A DNA stretch of 23,173 bases from Zygnema cylindricum (GCA_037447655.1 JBBHKE010003085.1:40303-63475); one strand, 5' to 3'. Shown: positions 7,201 through 18,850, counted from the first letter of the stretch. Program-made: numbers and translations. Notes: generated by a model not told the origin, from the letters alone.

Positions 7201-8588
7201 GGTAGCGAAGGGGTTCACCCAAAAAGAGGGGATTGACTATGAGGAGACCTTTGCTCCAGTTGTTCGGTTCCCATCGGTAAGGATTCTCCTCAGTCTGGCC
7301 GCAGCGGAAGACATGGAAATTCACCAGATGGACATTAAGACTGCTTTTCTTAATAGTGAGTTAGAGGAAGAAATTTTCATGAGGCAACCCGAGGGGTTTG
7401 TGGAAGAAGGAGAAGAGAGCAAAGTGTGCAGGCTCATAAAATCCTTATATGGACTGAAACAGGCTCCCCGACAGTGGAATAAGAAACTAGATGAGTTTCT
7501 CACTAATCTGTGATACATCCGGATCAGCTCTGACCATTCTATCTATATGTTTGAAGATGAGAATGGTGTCATTTTTATTGCAATTTATGTGGATGATCTG
7601 CTTGTGTTAAGTAAGTCTTTGGAGAATATCAATAGGCTAAAGAAAGATCTTAGGGGCAGATTTGATATGAAGGATTTAGGGGAGGCAAAATATATTTTGG
7701 GGATCCAAATGGAGAGAGATAGGGGGAAGAAGATTATCAGACTTACTCAGAAAGAAGCAATAGGTAATATGCTTGAGAAATTCCAGATGGAAAATGCTAA
7801 CAGTTGTACCACTCCCATGGACTTGAAAAAAGTAAGTGATGGGAGTGTAGAAGGAGGAGTGATGATCTTAGACGATCAGATGAGTCCAGAGGAGAGAGAG
7901 TTCATGAAGTCTATCCCTTATAGACAGGTCGTAGGAAGCTTAATCTATTTTATGAATTGTACCAGGCCGGACATAGCGGCGGCAGTTGGTGTACTCAGTA
8001 GGAGTCTTAATGATCCTAGGAAAAGGGATTCGGAGGCAGCCAAGAGAGTCATGAGATATCTGGTGGGAACTAGAGAGTTATGGTTGCATTTGGGAGGGGA
8101 GCACACTAACATCACTACTTGGAGTGATGCCAGTTATGGGGACGCACCTATGGGACGATGCACTTCTGGGTATGTGTTGTATGTTATATGTTGGGTGCTT
8201 GCTGTTGGAGCAGTAAGCAACAAAAGGTGGTTCCTCAGTCTACTATGGAGGCTGAATATATGGCGTCTTGTTCTGCTGTGAAAGAACTAATGTGGGTGAA
8301 GTCATTGTTGCAAGAACTGGGATATATGAAGGAGGGAGTGCATGAAATCTTTTGCGATAATCAAGCTGCAATCGCAATCGCAGCCAATCCAAAACATCAT
8401 GTCAAAGCAAAACATATGGACATAAGATTAAGCTTCGTAAGAGAAAAAGTTGAAAATAAAATTTTAAATCTTGTGTATAGACCTGATGAAGAAATGGTGG
8501 CTGACATGATGACCAAACCTGTGCCCTCTCCTAAATTTAAATATTGTCGGAGAAATGCGGGTTAAAATAAAAATTAAAATTTGACTAG
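4238..8588 (+). pseudogene. Element A gag-pol polyprotein (Gag-PR-IN-RT-RH), inactivated
   Basis: This is one long frame of about 1450 codons encoding the whole polyprotein. Gag covers about residues 1-290. The CCHC zinc knuckle C-X2-C-X4-H-X4-C is at 292-305. The protease DSGA aspartate is at 382. The integrase zinc-binding region starts at H514 with CSGC downstream, and the D,D35E triad is D579, D642 and E678. RT has its first Asp at 1032 and YVDD at 1117-1120. RNase H (SDASYGD, EAEYM, CDNQAA) follows to the C-terminus. Breaks: in-frame TAG at 6227-6229, between integrase D642 and E678; TGA at 7511-7513 in RT; +2 bases near 8185-8200 in RNase H; one base lost near 8550. The stop aligned with B and C is TAG at 8586. 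The start may instead be the second ATG, inside the primer-binding site, which has G at -3 and +4. No stop separates gag from pol, as in copia, where a spliced RNA supplies extra Gag; no splicing evidence is visible here. Confidence 0.95.
4258..4270 (+). other. Primer-binding site, element A
   Basis: GGTTATGGGCCCA sits directly after the LTR's terminal CA with no spacer. It is inside the gag frame, where GTT ATG GGC CCA reads V-M-G-P. It is the copia-type site for an initiator tRNA-Met half-molecule. Confidence 0.92.
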
Positions 8589-8601
8589 AAAATAACAGGA
8601 G
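8589..8601 (+). other. Polypurine tract, element A
   Basis: AAAATAACAGGAG directly precedes the 3' LTR and follows the gag-pol stop at once. B has AAAATAAAGGGAG and C has AAAATAAGGGGAG at the same place. A's tract is interrupted by a C, which may weaken plus-strand priming. Confidence 0.75.
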
Positions 8602-9642
8602 TGTTGAAATAAGTAGTTTTTAATATATTTTCTAGGTCTAAATTTATTAGAAAAGAAAATGTAGGCAGCCTGCCTTTATCTCTTCTCTCTCTCACGCCCC
8701 CATACTTGTTGTAGTCACTGAAGGAGAGAGAGAGAGAGCAATGGAGCCATGGCTGCCTCAACTCCATAGGAAGGACTAAAGAGTGGCTTAAGCCACTCTC
8801 AACAAAAGGTTGAGTCCGGCAGGACTCGAACCCCCGACCGGCAGAGCGCGGCGTAGCCGTTAGCTCTAACCAGTCTGTCGTAGAAGTCCGTTAGGAGATA
8901 TAGGGTTTCATTACTATTTAAACTATTGTAATGTACTAGATTCATTTAACTGAAACCCTTAACGCCACACATAGATACAGTTCTACGAAATACAAAGTAC
9001 TGTACTTGTTTGAAATGGATATCGCGCATTTTGTTTCGAAAGCGAAACAAATATCGCGCAAGTATTTATTACGACCGAGATTGAATTTCACGTCAAATCT
9101 AACGGCGCACATCATCGCCGAAATCCCGGAATGGTCATTTTGGCATTTAGTGACGTGGCATGACCTGGCGCCACGTGGGAAGACATCATTCGGTCGCGGG
9201 AATTCCGAGGAACGTACGGACGAGTGGAAAGTGGACACGCGTCCACTTAATGACCATGTCGTACAGAGGCCGTACAGAAAGTACATCGGCAGTAGTACTT
9301 TCTTGTACTATACAGTTTTGTGATTGGTTCGTACAGGCAGTAGATAGGAGCTGTGAGAGGGAAGTAGGAAAAACTAGGACTTAGGAAAATTTAGGTAGAT
9401 AGTCCTCTCTCTGAGAGTTTGTATAAATTGGCATCTTTGCCACCCTATAACTTATCGGCTGGTTGGCCGTTTTCAGTGATTCTTTTTGCTACGGACTCAA
9501 GGGAGTCCAGGCTGTACAGGGGTGCAGTCAAATTGTCAGTTTGCCTTCTTGGGCAGAAGTGGTCGTGGCTTAAAGTGGGTTAGTTAACCACTATCTAGAG
9601 GCTTCTTGTATTCTATAGTCCAATGGAGGACACAGAATTGCA
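8602..9642 (+). repeat. Element A 3' LTR
   Basis: This 1041-bp LTR differs from 3217-4257 at about 8 positions. It contains the same palindrome (8780-8799), tRNA-like block (about 8804-8884), TATA box (9422-9428) and hairpins (third stem 9493-9508). It ends with ATG plus 17 bases of the gag frame (9623-9642) and is followed by GAGGA and B sequence. Confidence 0.97.
8804..8884 (-). other. tRNA-like, Pol III promoter-like block in A 3' LTR (antisense)
   Basis: Copy of 3419-3500 with one difference (GCAGAGC for GCAAAGC on +). The B box GGTTCGAGTCC, D-arm-like GGTTAGAGC and the T run after the block (8804-8807) are intact. It points from the 3' LTR back into A. Confidence 0.55.
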
Positions 9643-9647
9643 GAGGA
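9643..9647 (+). repeat. Target-site duplication of element A, right copy (GAGGA)
   Basis: Repeats 3212-3216 and marks where B resumes. Confidence 0.95.
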
Positions 9648-12410
9648 CCGAGGCCCCCAAAGGGCCTATGTCATTTTTGCAAAAAGCTAGGGCACTTCAT
9701 TGCGGATTGTGTCAAGCTGTCGGAGCTGAGGTTCCAAGAGAACCAGAGAGGGGGTTCTTCCAAAGGGAAGAAAAAGACACTTTTGGTCACAATGGTGACA
9801 GGAGACACCGAGGACGAGTCCTCTGAGGAGGATAGTGAGCTTCTTCTTGACGAGAGTCTAAAGAAGAAGGAGATCCCTCGGAGACAAAAGTGTGCCCTTG
9901 AAGCAATTCGAGAAGCTCCACAAGAAGGATGGATCATCGACTCAGGTGCATCCATGCATATGTGTTGTGACAAGGACCTCTTCACTACGCTAACGAGAAT
10001 CCCTACTGTAGAAATAGAGTATGGGGATTGGATAGTTGTTACTAGAGATCTAGTGGGATAAGTAGACCTGGAAGTTTTAGTGGAGGGTAAGACGTCTATT
10101 CTCACTTTTTGAGATGTGCTTTATATTCCTCAACTAAGTAAAAATCTTGTTTCTACATCTGTGTTAGATGACAAAGAGTTTGATTCTTTCACTAGAAGGG
10201 GAGTCTTTACAGCTAAGTATGGGGATGAAGTTTACTTCACTGCAGATAATGGTAGCCAAGGAATGTTTAGGCTTAACCTGCTTATTATGTTGGTGTCCCA
10301 AAATTGATCATTTGGCATAAGCGGTTGGGACATGTGCATTTTGATAGGTTGACGGAGATGAATAAGCTAAGTGTAGTAGAAGGCATTCAGTTCAGTGATA
10401 ATGAAATGGTGGATGATTGTAGTGGTTGTGCCCAAGGAAAAGCTCACAGACTTCCTTTTCCTAGAGCCGCCACATATAGGAGTGAAAAAGTACTAGATTT
10501 GATCCACACGAATATATGGGGACCAGCAAGGGTACATTCAGTTGGAGGGAAAAGATATATGTTGACAATTACTGATGACTTGTCTAGGTACTCTAGAGTT
10601 TATTTTCTAAAGTCAAAGTCAGAAACACCAACTTACTTCAAAGAATATAAAGCCTGGAGAGCGAGTTGCATGGAACCCCATTAAGAGAATAAGGAGTGAT
10701 AATGAGGGAGAGTTTACCTCTAACCTGTTTGAGGATTACTTAAGAGATGAAGGAGTTCAACACTAGAAAACTCTACCACATAATCAAGAACAAAATGGGG
10801 TATAAAAGAGGCTAAACTGAACACTATGAGATAGTGTATGCAGTATGTTGGCTGACAAGAAAATAGGAAAGAGATTTTGGGCAGAAGCCATGACTGTCTC
10901 CACTACATTATGACACCTTATGAGAGATGGGTTGGAAGGAAACCAGATATCTCTCACCTTAAAGTATTTGGTAGTCAAGTTTACAATCTAGATACGGATA
11001 GGAAAAACTGGAAGCTTGATGCTATGGGAAAACCTAGATATTTTGTGGGATATGATGAGGATGTTAAAGGATACAGAGTCTGTGACTTAGCAAAACAAGA
11101 TATCGTTCTAGTCAAACACCTAGTTGTCATGGATGAAGGAAAGTCAATTGACCCCTTCAAATATACCAAAAAGATAAAAATCAGGTTTGAGTGTGAGAAT
11201 GAGGAGAACTTTGTTTTTCCCGAAAAGGACACGAGTGAGACTGTGATTGCAAATTCGAGGAGGTTCAAGATACAGGAGAGCTACCAGATACCCCACATAT
11301 TCCCATGGACTTCGAGTAGATAGAAGAAAAGGAATCAGAACCATCTTCCATGGACAGCCGAACTAATTAGACACTTAGGAGAAACCCAAGACTTCCCTCT
11401 ATTCCAGCTTCATAATATGAAGAAGGGAGAAGGAGCAGCAAAAGGCCACAAGAGAAACAGGCTGTTCATAAGGTTACCAAGCCATCTCATCCTGATGATC
11501 CTCAATCATACTTAGAGGCAGTGAACAGTCCAGAAAAGGACAGATGGATCAGGGCCACAAATGATGAGATGGCTTCCATCATGGAAGCAAACACCTGGTA
11601 TTTGCGAATTGCCCTCCAGACAGAAAACATATTGGGTGTAAATAGGTCTTTAAACTAAAACTAAACCTTGATAATACCATCGAAAGATATAAGGCTCGTT
11701 TGTGGCAAAAGGGTTCACCCAAATGGAGGGGATTGACTATGAGGAGACATTTGCCCCAGTTGTTCCTTTCCCATCAGTAAGGTTTCTCCTCAGTCAAGCA
11801 GCAGCGGAAAACATGAAATACATCAGATCGACATTAAGACCGCCTTCCTCAATGGTGAGTTAGAGGAAGAAATCTTCATGAGGCAACCAGAGGGGTTTGT
11901 GGAGAATGGGGAAGAAAGTAAAGTCTACATACTCATAAAATGCTTATATGGACTTAAGCAGACTTCCCGACAGTGGAATAAGATTCTAGATGAGTTTCTT
12001 ACTGGTCAAGGATATATGAGGATCAGCTCTGGCCATTCTATCTATATGTTTGAAGATGAGAATGGTGTAATCTTTATTGCAATTTATGTGGATGATCTGT
12101 TGTTGTTAAGTAAGTCTTTGGAAAAGATCAATAAGTTCAAAAAAGATATTAGAAGCAGATTTAACATGAAAGATTTAGAGGAGGCAAGATATATTTTGGG
12201 AATTCAAATGGAAAGAGATAAAGGGAAGAGGATCATAAGACTCACTCAGAAAGAAGCAATAGGAAATATGCTTGAGAAATTTCAAATGGAGAAAGCTAAC
12301 AGTTGTACCAATCCCATGGACTTGAAGAAAGTAAGTGACGGGAGTGTAGAAGGAGGAGTGATAAACTTAGATGATCAGATGAGTCTAGAGGAGAGAGAGC
12401 TTATGAAGTC

Positions 12411-12415
12411 TATTC
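12411..12415 (+). repeat. Target-site duplication of element C, left copy (TATTC)
   Basis: TATTC precedes C and is repeated at 18851-18855. Joining the two sides restores collinearity with A at about 7911-7920. Confidence 0.95.
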
Positions 12416-13454
12416 TGAAACTCTGACCTCCATAAGTCCTCAGAGTAGACAGCTTCCAAGAAGCCTCTAGGATAATCCTGACCCCTTTGTGTTCCAGCAA
12501 AAATAACTGCTACCCTGGCACACAAAAACCCTGACCACCTGCACCCCTGTGAAGGCAAGACTCCCCTGAGTCAGTAGCAAAAAGAATCTCTGAATTTGCT
12601 CCCCTGAGCAGTAAGTTATGGAGGGTCAAAGTTGACCTTTTGTACAGAAGCTCTCTGGGAGAGAGGGTCCTATCTTCTAATTTTTCTAAGTCCTATCTCT
12701 CTCACAGACTCTATCTACTGATGTACGGAACCAATCATAATTGAGTTCCGTACGCAAAAGTACAGCCGCCGGTGTACTTTCAGTACGGACATTGTACGAC
12801 ATGGCCAAAATGTCGACACATGTCAAATCCGGATTCGGTGCCATAATCTCCGGAGATTCTACAATCCAACGGAATTTCGCCACGCGTCATCCGATGTGGC
12901 GATGGCCACAAACCGCCGAAATCTTCCTCCGCGATCTCGGCGCTAATTCCGGCCGTCCGATTAAATTCAGATTTAATCGTAGCCGTAATAAATACATGCG
13001 CGGTATTTATTTCACTTCCGAAACAAATGCGCGGTATTGATTCGTAATCCGTACCGTCATCCGTACCGGATCTATGTATCCCGTAATCCGTAACAGTTAA
13101 ATGAATTTATCGTACGTATACATCTTTAAATTATTATCAAACTATATAGTACCTAACACTAATCCTAGACTTAACGGCTAAGGCGTCCGGCTACTTCTTG
13201 TCTGCCGGCCGGTAGGTACAGTGATCAAATCCTGCCGCCGGCACATATCTTTTAGATAAATAAATAAACCCTAAAATAAAATTCCCGTAAACCTTAGGAT
13301 AGCCAAGGTAGCCATGGCTCTAGCTTCCTCTCCAATGTCTCAGTGACTGCGACAAGTTTGAGAGTTGGAGAGAGAAGTTAGAGGTAGACTGCCTCGGCTT
13401 CTTTCTATTTCTATTTAGACCTAGAAAATACTAATAAATCCATTAGTTTCTACA
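12416..13454 (-). repeat. Element C 3' LTR
   Basis: This 1039-bp LTR is 2 bp shorter than the 5' copy because two bases are missing at the position of the third gag codon (near 12426). It contains the third R/U5 stem (GACTC-AGGG-GAGTC as read on -) at 12559-12572, the palindromic GGTCAA/TTGACC stem, the U3 hairpin and the tRNA-like block at about 13161-13253. The terminal 127 bp match the scrap at 216-342. Confidence 0.96.
13161..13253 (+). other. tRNA-like block in C 3' LTR (antisense to C)
   Basis: On the + strand, opposite to C, it reads ACGGCTAAGGCGTCCGGCTAC, a tRNA D-arm/anticodon-like stretch. After it comes TAGGT, a 7-base interruption, then TCAAATCCTGCC. Without the interruption the last part would be a canonical B box. 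TTTT follows at 13250-13253. It aligns with the blocks in A and B, although its D-arm looks more like Ser/Leu types. It is degenerate. Confidence 0.45.
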
Positions 13455-13467
13455 CTCCCCTTATTTT
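13455..13467 (-). other. Polypurine tract, element C
   Basis: On the - strand AAAATAAGGGGAG lies between the gag-pol stop (13468-13470) and the 3' LTR start. It is the cleanest of the three tracts in the window. Confidence 0.8.
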
Positions 13468-16400
13468 CTAGTCAATCTTTAATTTCAGACCACACTTCTC
13501 TCGCAAAAAAGTAGCTTAGGGGAAGGCACAGGTTTGGTCATCATATCTGCTACCATCTCACTATCTGGTCTGTACTCTAAACTGATTATTTAGTTTTCTA
13601 CTTTCTCTCTAACAAAGCTGAGTCTGATGTCCATGTGTTTGGCTTTAAAATGGTGTTTAGGATTGGCAGAAATAGCAATTGCTGCCTGATTATCACAAAA
13701 TATTTTCTGCACATCACTCTTAAGGTGACCAAGCTCACCAAGCAAAGACTTGACCCACATCAATTCTTTTACAGCAGAGCAAGAGGCCATATACTCAGCC
13801 TCCATGGTGGACTGAGCAATAACCTTTTGCTGTTTGCTACTCCAACAGCAAGCCCCATCACCCACATATAATACATATCCAGAAGTACATCTCCTCATCG
13901 GAGCATCACCATAACTGGCATCACTCCAAGTAGTGATGTCAGTATTCTCCCCACCCAAATGCAACCATAGATCTCTAGTTCCTACCAAATATCTAAGGAC
14001 TCTCTTAGCTGCCTCCCAATCCTTTTTAGTGGGAGCATTTAGACTTCTACTCAGCACTCCTACAGCTGCAGCTAAATCCGGCCGGGTGTTCAATTCATAA
14101 AATAGATTAGACTTCCCACTACTTGCTTGTAAGGAATAGTCTGCATAAACTTCTGTTCATCAGGAGATAATTCCTCGTCTAAGACTATGACTCCTTCTTC
14201 CTCACTCCCCTCACTTCCCTTCTTCAACTCCATTGGAGTTGTACAACTATTAGCTTTATCCATTTGAAATTTTTCAAGCATGTTCCCTATTGCTTCCTTT
14301 TGAGTCAGTTTTATAATTTTCCTTTTCCGGTCTCTCTCTCTACTTGAATTCCCAAAATATATCTTGCTTCTCCCATATCCTTCATTTCAAATCTTCCCTT
14401 AAGATCGGTTTTCAGTTTGTTAATTTTTTCCATTGATTTACTTAATACAAGCAAATCATCAACATAAATTGCAATAAATATCAAACCTTCCTCATCTTCA
14501 AAAACATAGATTGAGTGATCTGAGCTGATCCGAATATATCCCAGACCGGTAAGAAACTCATCAAGCTTCTTATTCCATTGTCGAGGTGCCTGTTTCAAAC
14601 CATAAAGAGATTTAATCAGCCGGCATACCTTACTCTCCTCTCCTTCCTCCACAAAACCTTCGGGTTGTCGCATGAAGATCTCCTCTTCCAATTCTCCATG
14701 CAAAAAGGCTGTCTTGATGTCCATCTGATGCACTTCGATGTCTTCCACCGCTGCTAAACTGAGAAGTATGCGGACGGAGGGAAATCTGACCACCGGGGCA
14801 AAGGTTTCCTCGTAGTCAATTCCTTCCTTTTGTGTAAATCCCTTTGCCACTAATCTGGCCTTGTAGCGTTCAATTGTGTTATCTGGGTTCAGTTTTAATT
14901 TGAAAACCCACTTACAACCGATTGGTTTTCGGTTAGGTGGACAGTCCACCAGCTCCCAAGTATCGGCTGCCATGATTGAAGCCATCTCCTCATTGATGGC
15001 TGTCTTCCACCGGTTTCTTTCTGGACAAGTCATCGCCTCTCTATAAGATTGAGGTTCATCTTGATGAGATAGTTTAGTTACCTTGTTATTAACCTGTTTT
15101 TCTTGCAGTCTTTTGCTACTTCTCCTCCCCCCCTCAAAATCTGATGCCGGAATAGATGGTTCTCGTGGATTCTTTCGAACAAACTCGGCTTCTCCCCTAT
15201 CCCTTGATTCCGAATCAATTTCCACCACGTCTTCCGCTTCGAGTAGAGTTGTCACTGGAGTTTCCACACCTGGGTCCTTTTCGGTCTGATTTGTTCCTGC
15301 AAGAATGTCATCTTCTCTAAAACCTGGATAGTTAGGAAGCTCAAAGTCATCGGAATTTTCTGACTCAAATCTGATTTTTACTGACTTTGTATATTTGAAG
15401 GGATCCACAGACTTTCCTTCATCCATAACTACTAGATGCTTAACTAAGATTATATCTTCCCTTTTTAAATCATAAACTCTATATCCTTTAACATCTTCAT
15501 CATATCCTAATAAGTATCCCGGTTTTCCTTTAGGATCTAGCTTCCAATTGGACCGATCACTATCTAGACTGAATACTTGACTGCCGAAAACCTTTAAGTG
15601 AGATATGTCTGGTTGCCGGCCTGTCCATCTTTCATAAGGTGTTTGATCTTTTATAGCTGAAGTAAGAACTCTATTCTTGAGGTAATTAGCACAGTTCATT
15701 GCTTCTGCCCAAAACCTTTTTCCTATCTTTTTATCTGACAACATACTTCTAGCACTATCACTTAGTGTTCTATTTAACCTTTCAGCTACCCCATTCTGTT
15801 CCGGATTTTCTGGAACTGTCTTTTGGTGTTGAACCCCATCTTCCCTCAGAAAATCCTCAAACTGGTTAGAAGTATACTCTCCACCATTGTCACTCCTTAC
15901 TCTCTTGATTGGAGTTTCATGGAGTTTTTCGCTCCATGCTTTATATTGTCTAAAACAATCCTCAGCTTCGGACTTGTTTTTCAAAAAATATACCCGGGAA
16001 TACCGAGACCAATCATCAGTTATAGTCATCATAAATCTCTTCCCCCCCGGTGAGGGCACTCTAGCCGGTCCCCAAATATCTGTGTGTACTAGATCTAGAA
16101 GTTTTTCTCCCTTATAGGTGGCTGTTTTAGGAAAGGGTAATCTGTGTGCTTTACCTTGAGCACATCCACTACAATCACTTATATCATCACTCTCACTGAA
16201 CTGAATCCCTTCCACCACTCCCATCTTTTTCATCTCTCTTAACTTATCTAGATTCACATGCCCAAGCCTCTTATGCAACATCATAATATCATGAACACCA
16301 GCATAATAAAGTTTCTTCTTTTCATTACTTAAGATCACCCTAAACATCCCATGGCTACCTTTCTCAGCAATGAAATAGACATCATCCTCAAAACTAGCAG

Positions 16401-17829
16401 TAAAGACTCCTTCCCTAGTGCTAGTAAAAAAACCCTTATCATCTAATACTGATGTAGAGATAAGATTTTTGTTCAGCTCCGGAATAAACAATACATCGGA
16501 GAATGTTAATATGGATGTCTTTCCTTCTACTAACACTTTTAGATCTACCGATCCTACAAGAGTAGTGGTGACTATTCTCCCATCCCCGTACTCTATCTCT
16601 ACGGTGGGAATCTTTCTTATCTTAGTGAACAGGTGTCTATCCTTACACATGTGCATGGAAGCACCTGAATCTACAATCCAACCTGCTTCACCTTTCAATC
16701 CGCCGTAAGCACATTTCTGCCTCCGTGGAATTTCGACCTCTTTTTTCGCCTCCAACTCCTCATCCAAAAGGAGCTCATCGTCCTCGTCCTCGGATTCAGC
16801 CTCAAGTACCTGTGTGACAAGGGCCTTTTTCTTTCCTCTCGGGCTACCACCGATCTGCCCCTCCTTTAACCGAAGCTCGGTTAGCTTAGTGCACTCTGCC
16901 ATATAGTGCCCTGGTTTCTAACAAAAATGACATAGACCTTTGGGAGCCCTTGGTTCGAACTCATCTGCCTGTTTTTTCTGCTCCCTACCCCCATAGTTTC
17001 CGACCGGTTTTCGGGAATCCCTATTCCTCCAATCAGTCGCTGTTGCCAAGGCTTGGCCACTCTTTCCTCCCCTTCAGATCTCAATTGTATTCTCTTGAAC
17101 GAGAATCATCCCTACCACTGAGTTCCATATCCACCTTGAGTCAGGCAAGTCCTGCACACGGTAAACTATGTTCACGAACTCATCAGGTAACTTCATCAGT
17201 AAACAGTTAACCTTTTCTTTTTCACTAAAATCTTTTCCCGCACTCTGTAGCTCCATGAAGAGTGTAGCAAGCTCATTGCCAAAATCCAACATATTTCCCC
17301 CTTTGTATACATACTCCTTAACTTTCTGATCAGCCAACTGTTGTTGCTGAATCGTACCACTTCGGTACATCTCTATGAGAGCCATCCAAAGATCGGATGC
17401 TCTTTCTACCTGCAAATGAGGACATGCAAGTCCTTGAGTGAGATGGCGTAGGATGAAGTGCTTTGCCGCCATATTGTTGAAGTCCCACGTTTCAGTATCA
17501 TTCTCCTCATTCCTCGGAATATGTGACATGAATGTGGAACCAGTTGCTATTGGTGTGGTCGTCTCCTTCTCCTTTCCTTTGTCCACCACCTCTCCTTCCT
17601 TTGTTTCCTCCGTTGAAGGTGGGTCCTCTTTCCTGGTGAACCTGGTTCCTCCAAACCCTGGAGGAATTCCAAGACTTGATGGACGCCCCAACCGTCCACT
17701 CACTATCCCCCAAAACCTTTTTTCGCATAGAGCTCCTATCATCATACTTTCCCAGTATATGAAGCCAGTTCCATTAAAGATTGGTACCCTAGAGGGTGGG
17801 CCCATAACCTGAAACTCTGAGACCTCCAT
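13468..17829 (-). pseudogene. Element C gag-pol polyprotein, inactivated
   Basis: Gag (17829-17074, 251 codons) starts at the ATG in the LTR. A nonsense TGA (17074-17076) replaces an Arg position. A second nonsense TAG (16918-16920) lies inside the zinc knuckle, after CHFC, with KPGHYMAEC continuing in frame. The next 863-codon run (16902-14311) holds the protease DSGA (about 16669), the integrase zinc-binding and D,D35E core, and RT with YVDD (about 14465). A 2-base gain in a GA run near 14335 and another 2-base gain near 14085 shift the RT end and RNase H. A TAA at 13590-13592 and a probable one-base loss in a T run near 13508 damage the C-terminus. Domain order and length match A. At the codon where A and B carry TAG in integrase, C has an intact Gln codon. 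Confidence 0.94.
17797..17809 (-). other. Primer-binding site, element C
   Basis: Read on the - strand this is GGTTATGGGCCCA, directly after the 5' LTR end and inside gag as V-M-G-P. It is identical to A and B although the surrounding gag differs. Confidence 0.92.
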
Positions 17830-17954
17830 AAGTCCTCAGAGTAGACAGCTTCCAAGAAGCCTCTAGGATAATCCTGACCCCTTTGTGTTCCAGCAAAAAT
17901 AACTGCCACCCTGGCAGACAAAAACCCTGACCACCTGCACCCCTGTGAAGGTAA

Positions 17955-18033
17955 GACTCCCCTGAGTCAGTAGCAAAAAGAATCTCTGAATTTGCTCCCC
18001 TGAGCAGTAAGTTATGGAGGGTCAAAGTTGACC
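17955..18033 (-). promoter_or_regulatory. Hairpin cluster at predicted RNA 5' end, element C
   Basis: In element order the stems are GGTCAA-CT-TTGACC (18020-18033), TGCTC-AGGG-GAGCA (17993-18006) and GACTC-AGGG-GAGTC (17955-17968). The first two differ in base sequence from A's stems at the same places but pair fully. The third is shared almost unchanged. Confidence 0.6.
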
Positions 18034-18143
18034 TTTTGTACAGAAGCTCTCTGGGAGAGAGGGTCCTATCTTCTAATTTTTCTAAGTCCTATCTCTCTCA
18101 CAGACTCTATCTACTGATGTACGGAACCAATCATAATTGAGTT

Positions 18144-18184
18144 CCGTACGCAAAAGTACAGCCGCCGGTGTACTTTCAGTACGG
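18144..18184 (-). promoter_or_regulatory. Conserved U3 hairpin, element C
   Basis: The outer stem is CCGTAC/GTACGG and the inner stem AAAGTAC/GTACTTT, around a GC-rich loop (AGCCGCCGGT). It stands at the same LTR position as the A hairpin 3887-3923. Confidence 0.55.
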
Positions 18185-18556
18185 ACATTGTACGACATGG
18201 CCAAAATGTCGACACATGTCAAATCCGGATTCGGTGCCATAATCTCCGGAGATTCTACAATCCAACGGAATTTCGCCACGCGTCATCCGATGTGGCGATG
18301 GCCACAAACCGCCGAAATCTTCCTCCGCGATCTCGGCGCTAATTCCGGCCGTCCGATTAAATTCAGATTTAATCGTAGCCGTAATAAATACATGCGCGGT
18401 ATTTATTTCACTTCCGAAACAAATGCGCGGTATTGATTCGTAATCCGTACCGTCATCCGTACCGGATCTACGTATCCCGTAATCCGTAACAGTTAAATGA
18501 ATTTATCGTACGTATACATCTTTAAATTATTATCAAACTATATAGTACCTAACACT

Positions 18557-18649
18557 AATCCTAGACTTAACGGCTAAGGCGTCCGGCTACTTCCTGTCTG
18601 CCGGCCGGTAGGTATAGTGATCAAATCCTGCCGCCGGCACATATCTTTT
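18557..18649 (+). other. tRNA-like block in C 5' LTR (antisense to C)
   Basis: Copy of 13161-13253 with two substitutions. The interruption in the B-box-like stretch and the TTTT after the block (18646-18649) are both present, so they predate this insertion. Confidence 0.45.
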
Positions 18650-18850
18650 AGATAAATAAATACACCCTAAAATAAAATTCCCGTAAACCTTAGGATAGCC
18701 AAGGTAGCCATGGCTCTAGCTTCCTCTCCAATGTCTCAGTGACTGCGACAAGTTTGAGAGTTGGAGAGAGAAGTTAGAGGTAGACTGCCTCGGCTTCTTT
18801 CTATTTCTATTTAGACCTAGAAAATACTAATAAATCCATTAGTTTCTACA

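Larger units (their letters stand above)
3217..9642 (+). mobile_element. Element A: recent, complete but inactivated Ty1/copia retrotransposon
   Basis: A is 6426 bp with two 1041-bp LTRs (3217-4257, 8602-9642), a primer-binding site, one gag-pol frame, a purine-rich tract and 5-bp duplications. The LTRs differ at about 8 positions (0.8%), so insertion was recent. It lies in the same orientation as B, inside B's gag. The internal region (4258-8601) is 4344 bp. Domain order is Gag, protease, integrase, RT, RNase H, the order that defines copia-type elements and separates them from gypsy-type, where integrase comes last. Two nonsense codons and two indels make it non-autonomous. Confidence 0.97.
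9643..12415 (+). pseudogene. Element B gag-pol remnant, middle part (zinc knuckle, PR, IN, RT)
   Basis: Collinear with A from its zinc knuckle to the end of RT. The CCHC knuckle CHFCKKLGHFIADC is at about 9671, the protease DSGA at 9939, the integrase zinc-binding region at about 10310-10440, D of the triad near 10510 and RT up to YVDD at about 12090. Open runs are 9648-10061, 10116-10307, 10304-10684, 10877-11323 and 11878-12415. They are broken by a TAA at 10059, a loss of about 25 bases near 10280, a loss of about 40 bases near 10905 and many stops. It shares with A a TAG at the same integrase codon (10763-10765). C interrupts it after 12415. Confidence 0.92.
12416..18850 (-). mobile_element. 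Element C: recent Ty1/copia retrotransposon inserted antisense in B
   Basis: C is 6435 bp, with LTRs 17810-18850 (5') and 12416-13454 (3') and a 5-bp duplication TATTC. The LTRs differ at about 7 substitutions and one 2-bp indel. It belongs to a sister subfamily: the LTR begins TGTAGAAACT where A and B begin TGTTGAAATA. The layout is the same, with ATG in the LTR, the same primer-binding site, the same domain order and a purine tract of the same form. The gag-pol frame has about six lesions, so C is not autonomous. Confidence 0.97.
17810..18850 (-). repeat. Element C 5' LTR
   Basis: This 1041-bp LTR contains the gag-frame ATG (17827-17829), R/U5 hairpins at 17955-17968, 17993-18006 and 18020-18033, the U3 hairpin (18144-18184), a CGCCAC/GTGGCG dyad and the tRNA-like block. 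I see no TATA box; TACAAA occupies its place. Confidence 0.96.

Noticed and set aside
4238-8588. Reassigned stop codon (UAG read as Gln) to explain A's TAG
   Set aside because: Only one TAG occurs among many ordinary CAA/CAG codons, and the other stops in A and C replace Gly, Arg and Lys positions. Ordinary decay explains them.
9606-10061. Open frame running from A's 3' LTR into B's zinc knuckle and protease
   Set aside because: It begins at TTG, and the LTR's ATG at 9623 is in another frame. It is a chance fusion made by the insertion.
12741-13040. 99-codon frame in C's LTR, also at 18137-18436
   Set aside because: Same reason: identical young LTR copies, low-complexity dyad-rich U3, no counterpart in A or B.
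16918-16920. Programmed readthrough between Gag and Pol in C
   Set aside because: The TAG falls inside the zinc knuckle and is not shared by A or B, where the knuckle is intact. It is a private mutation.
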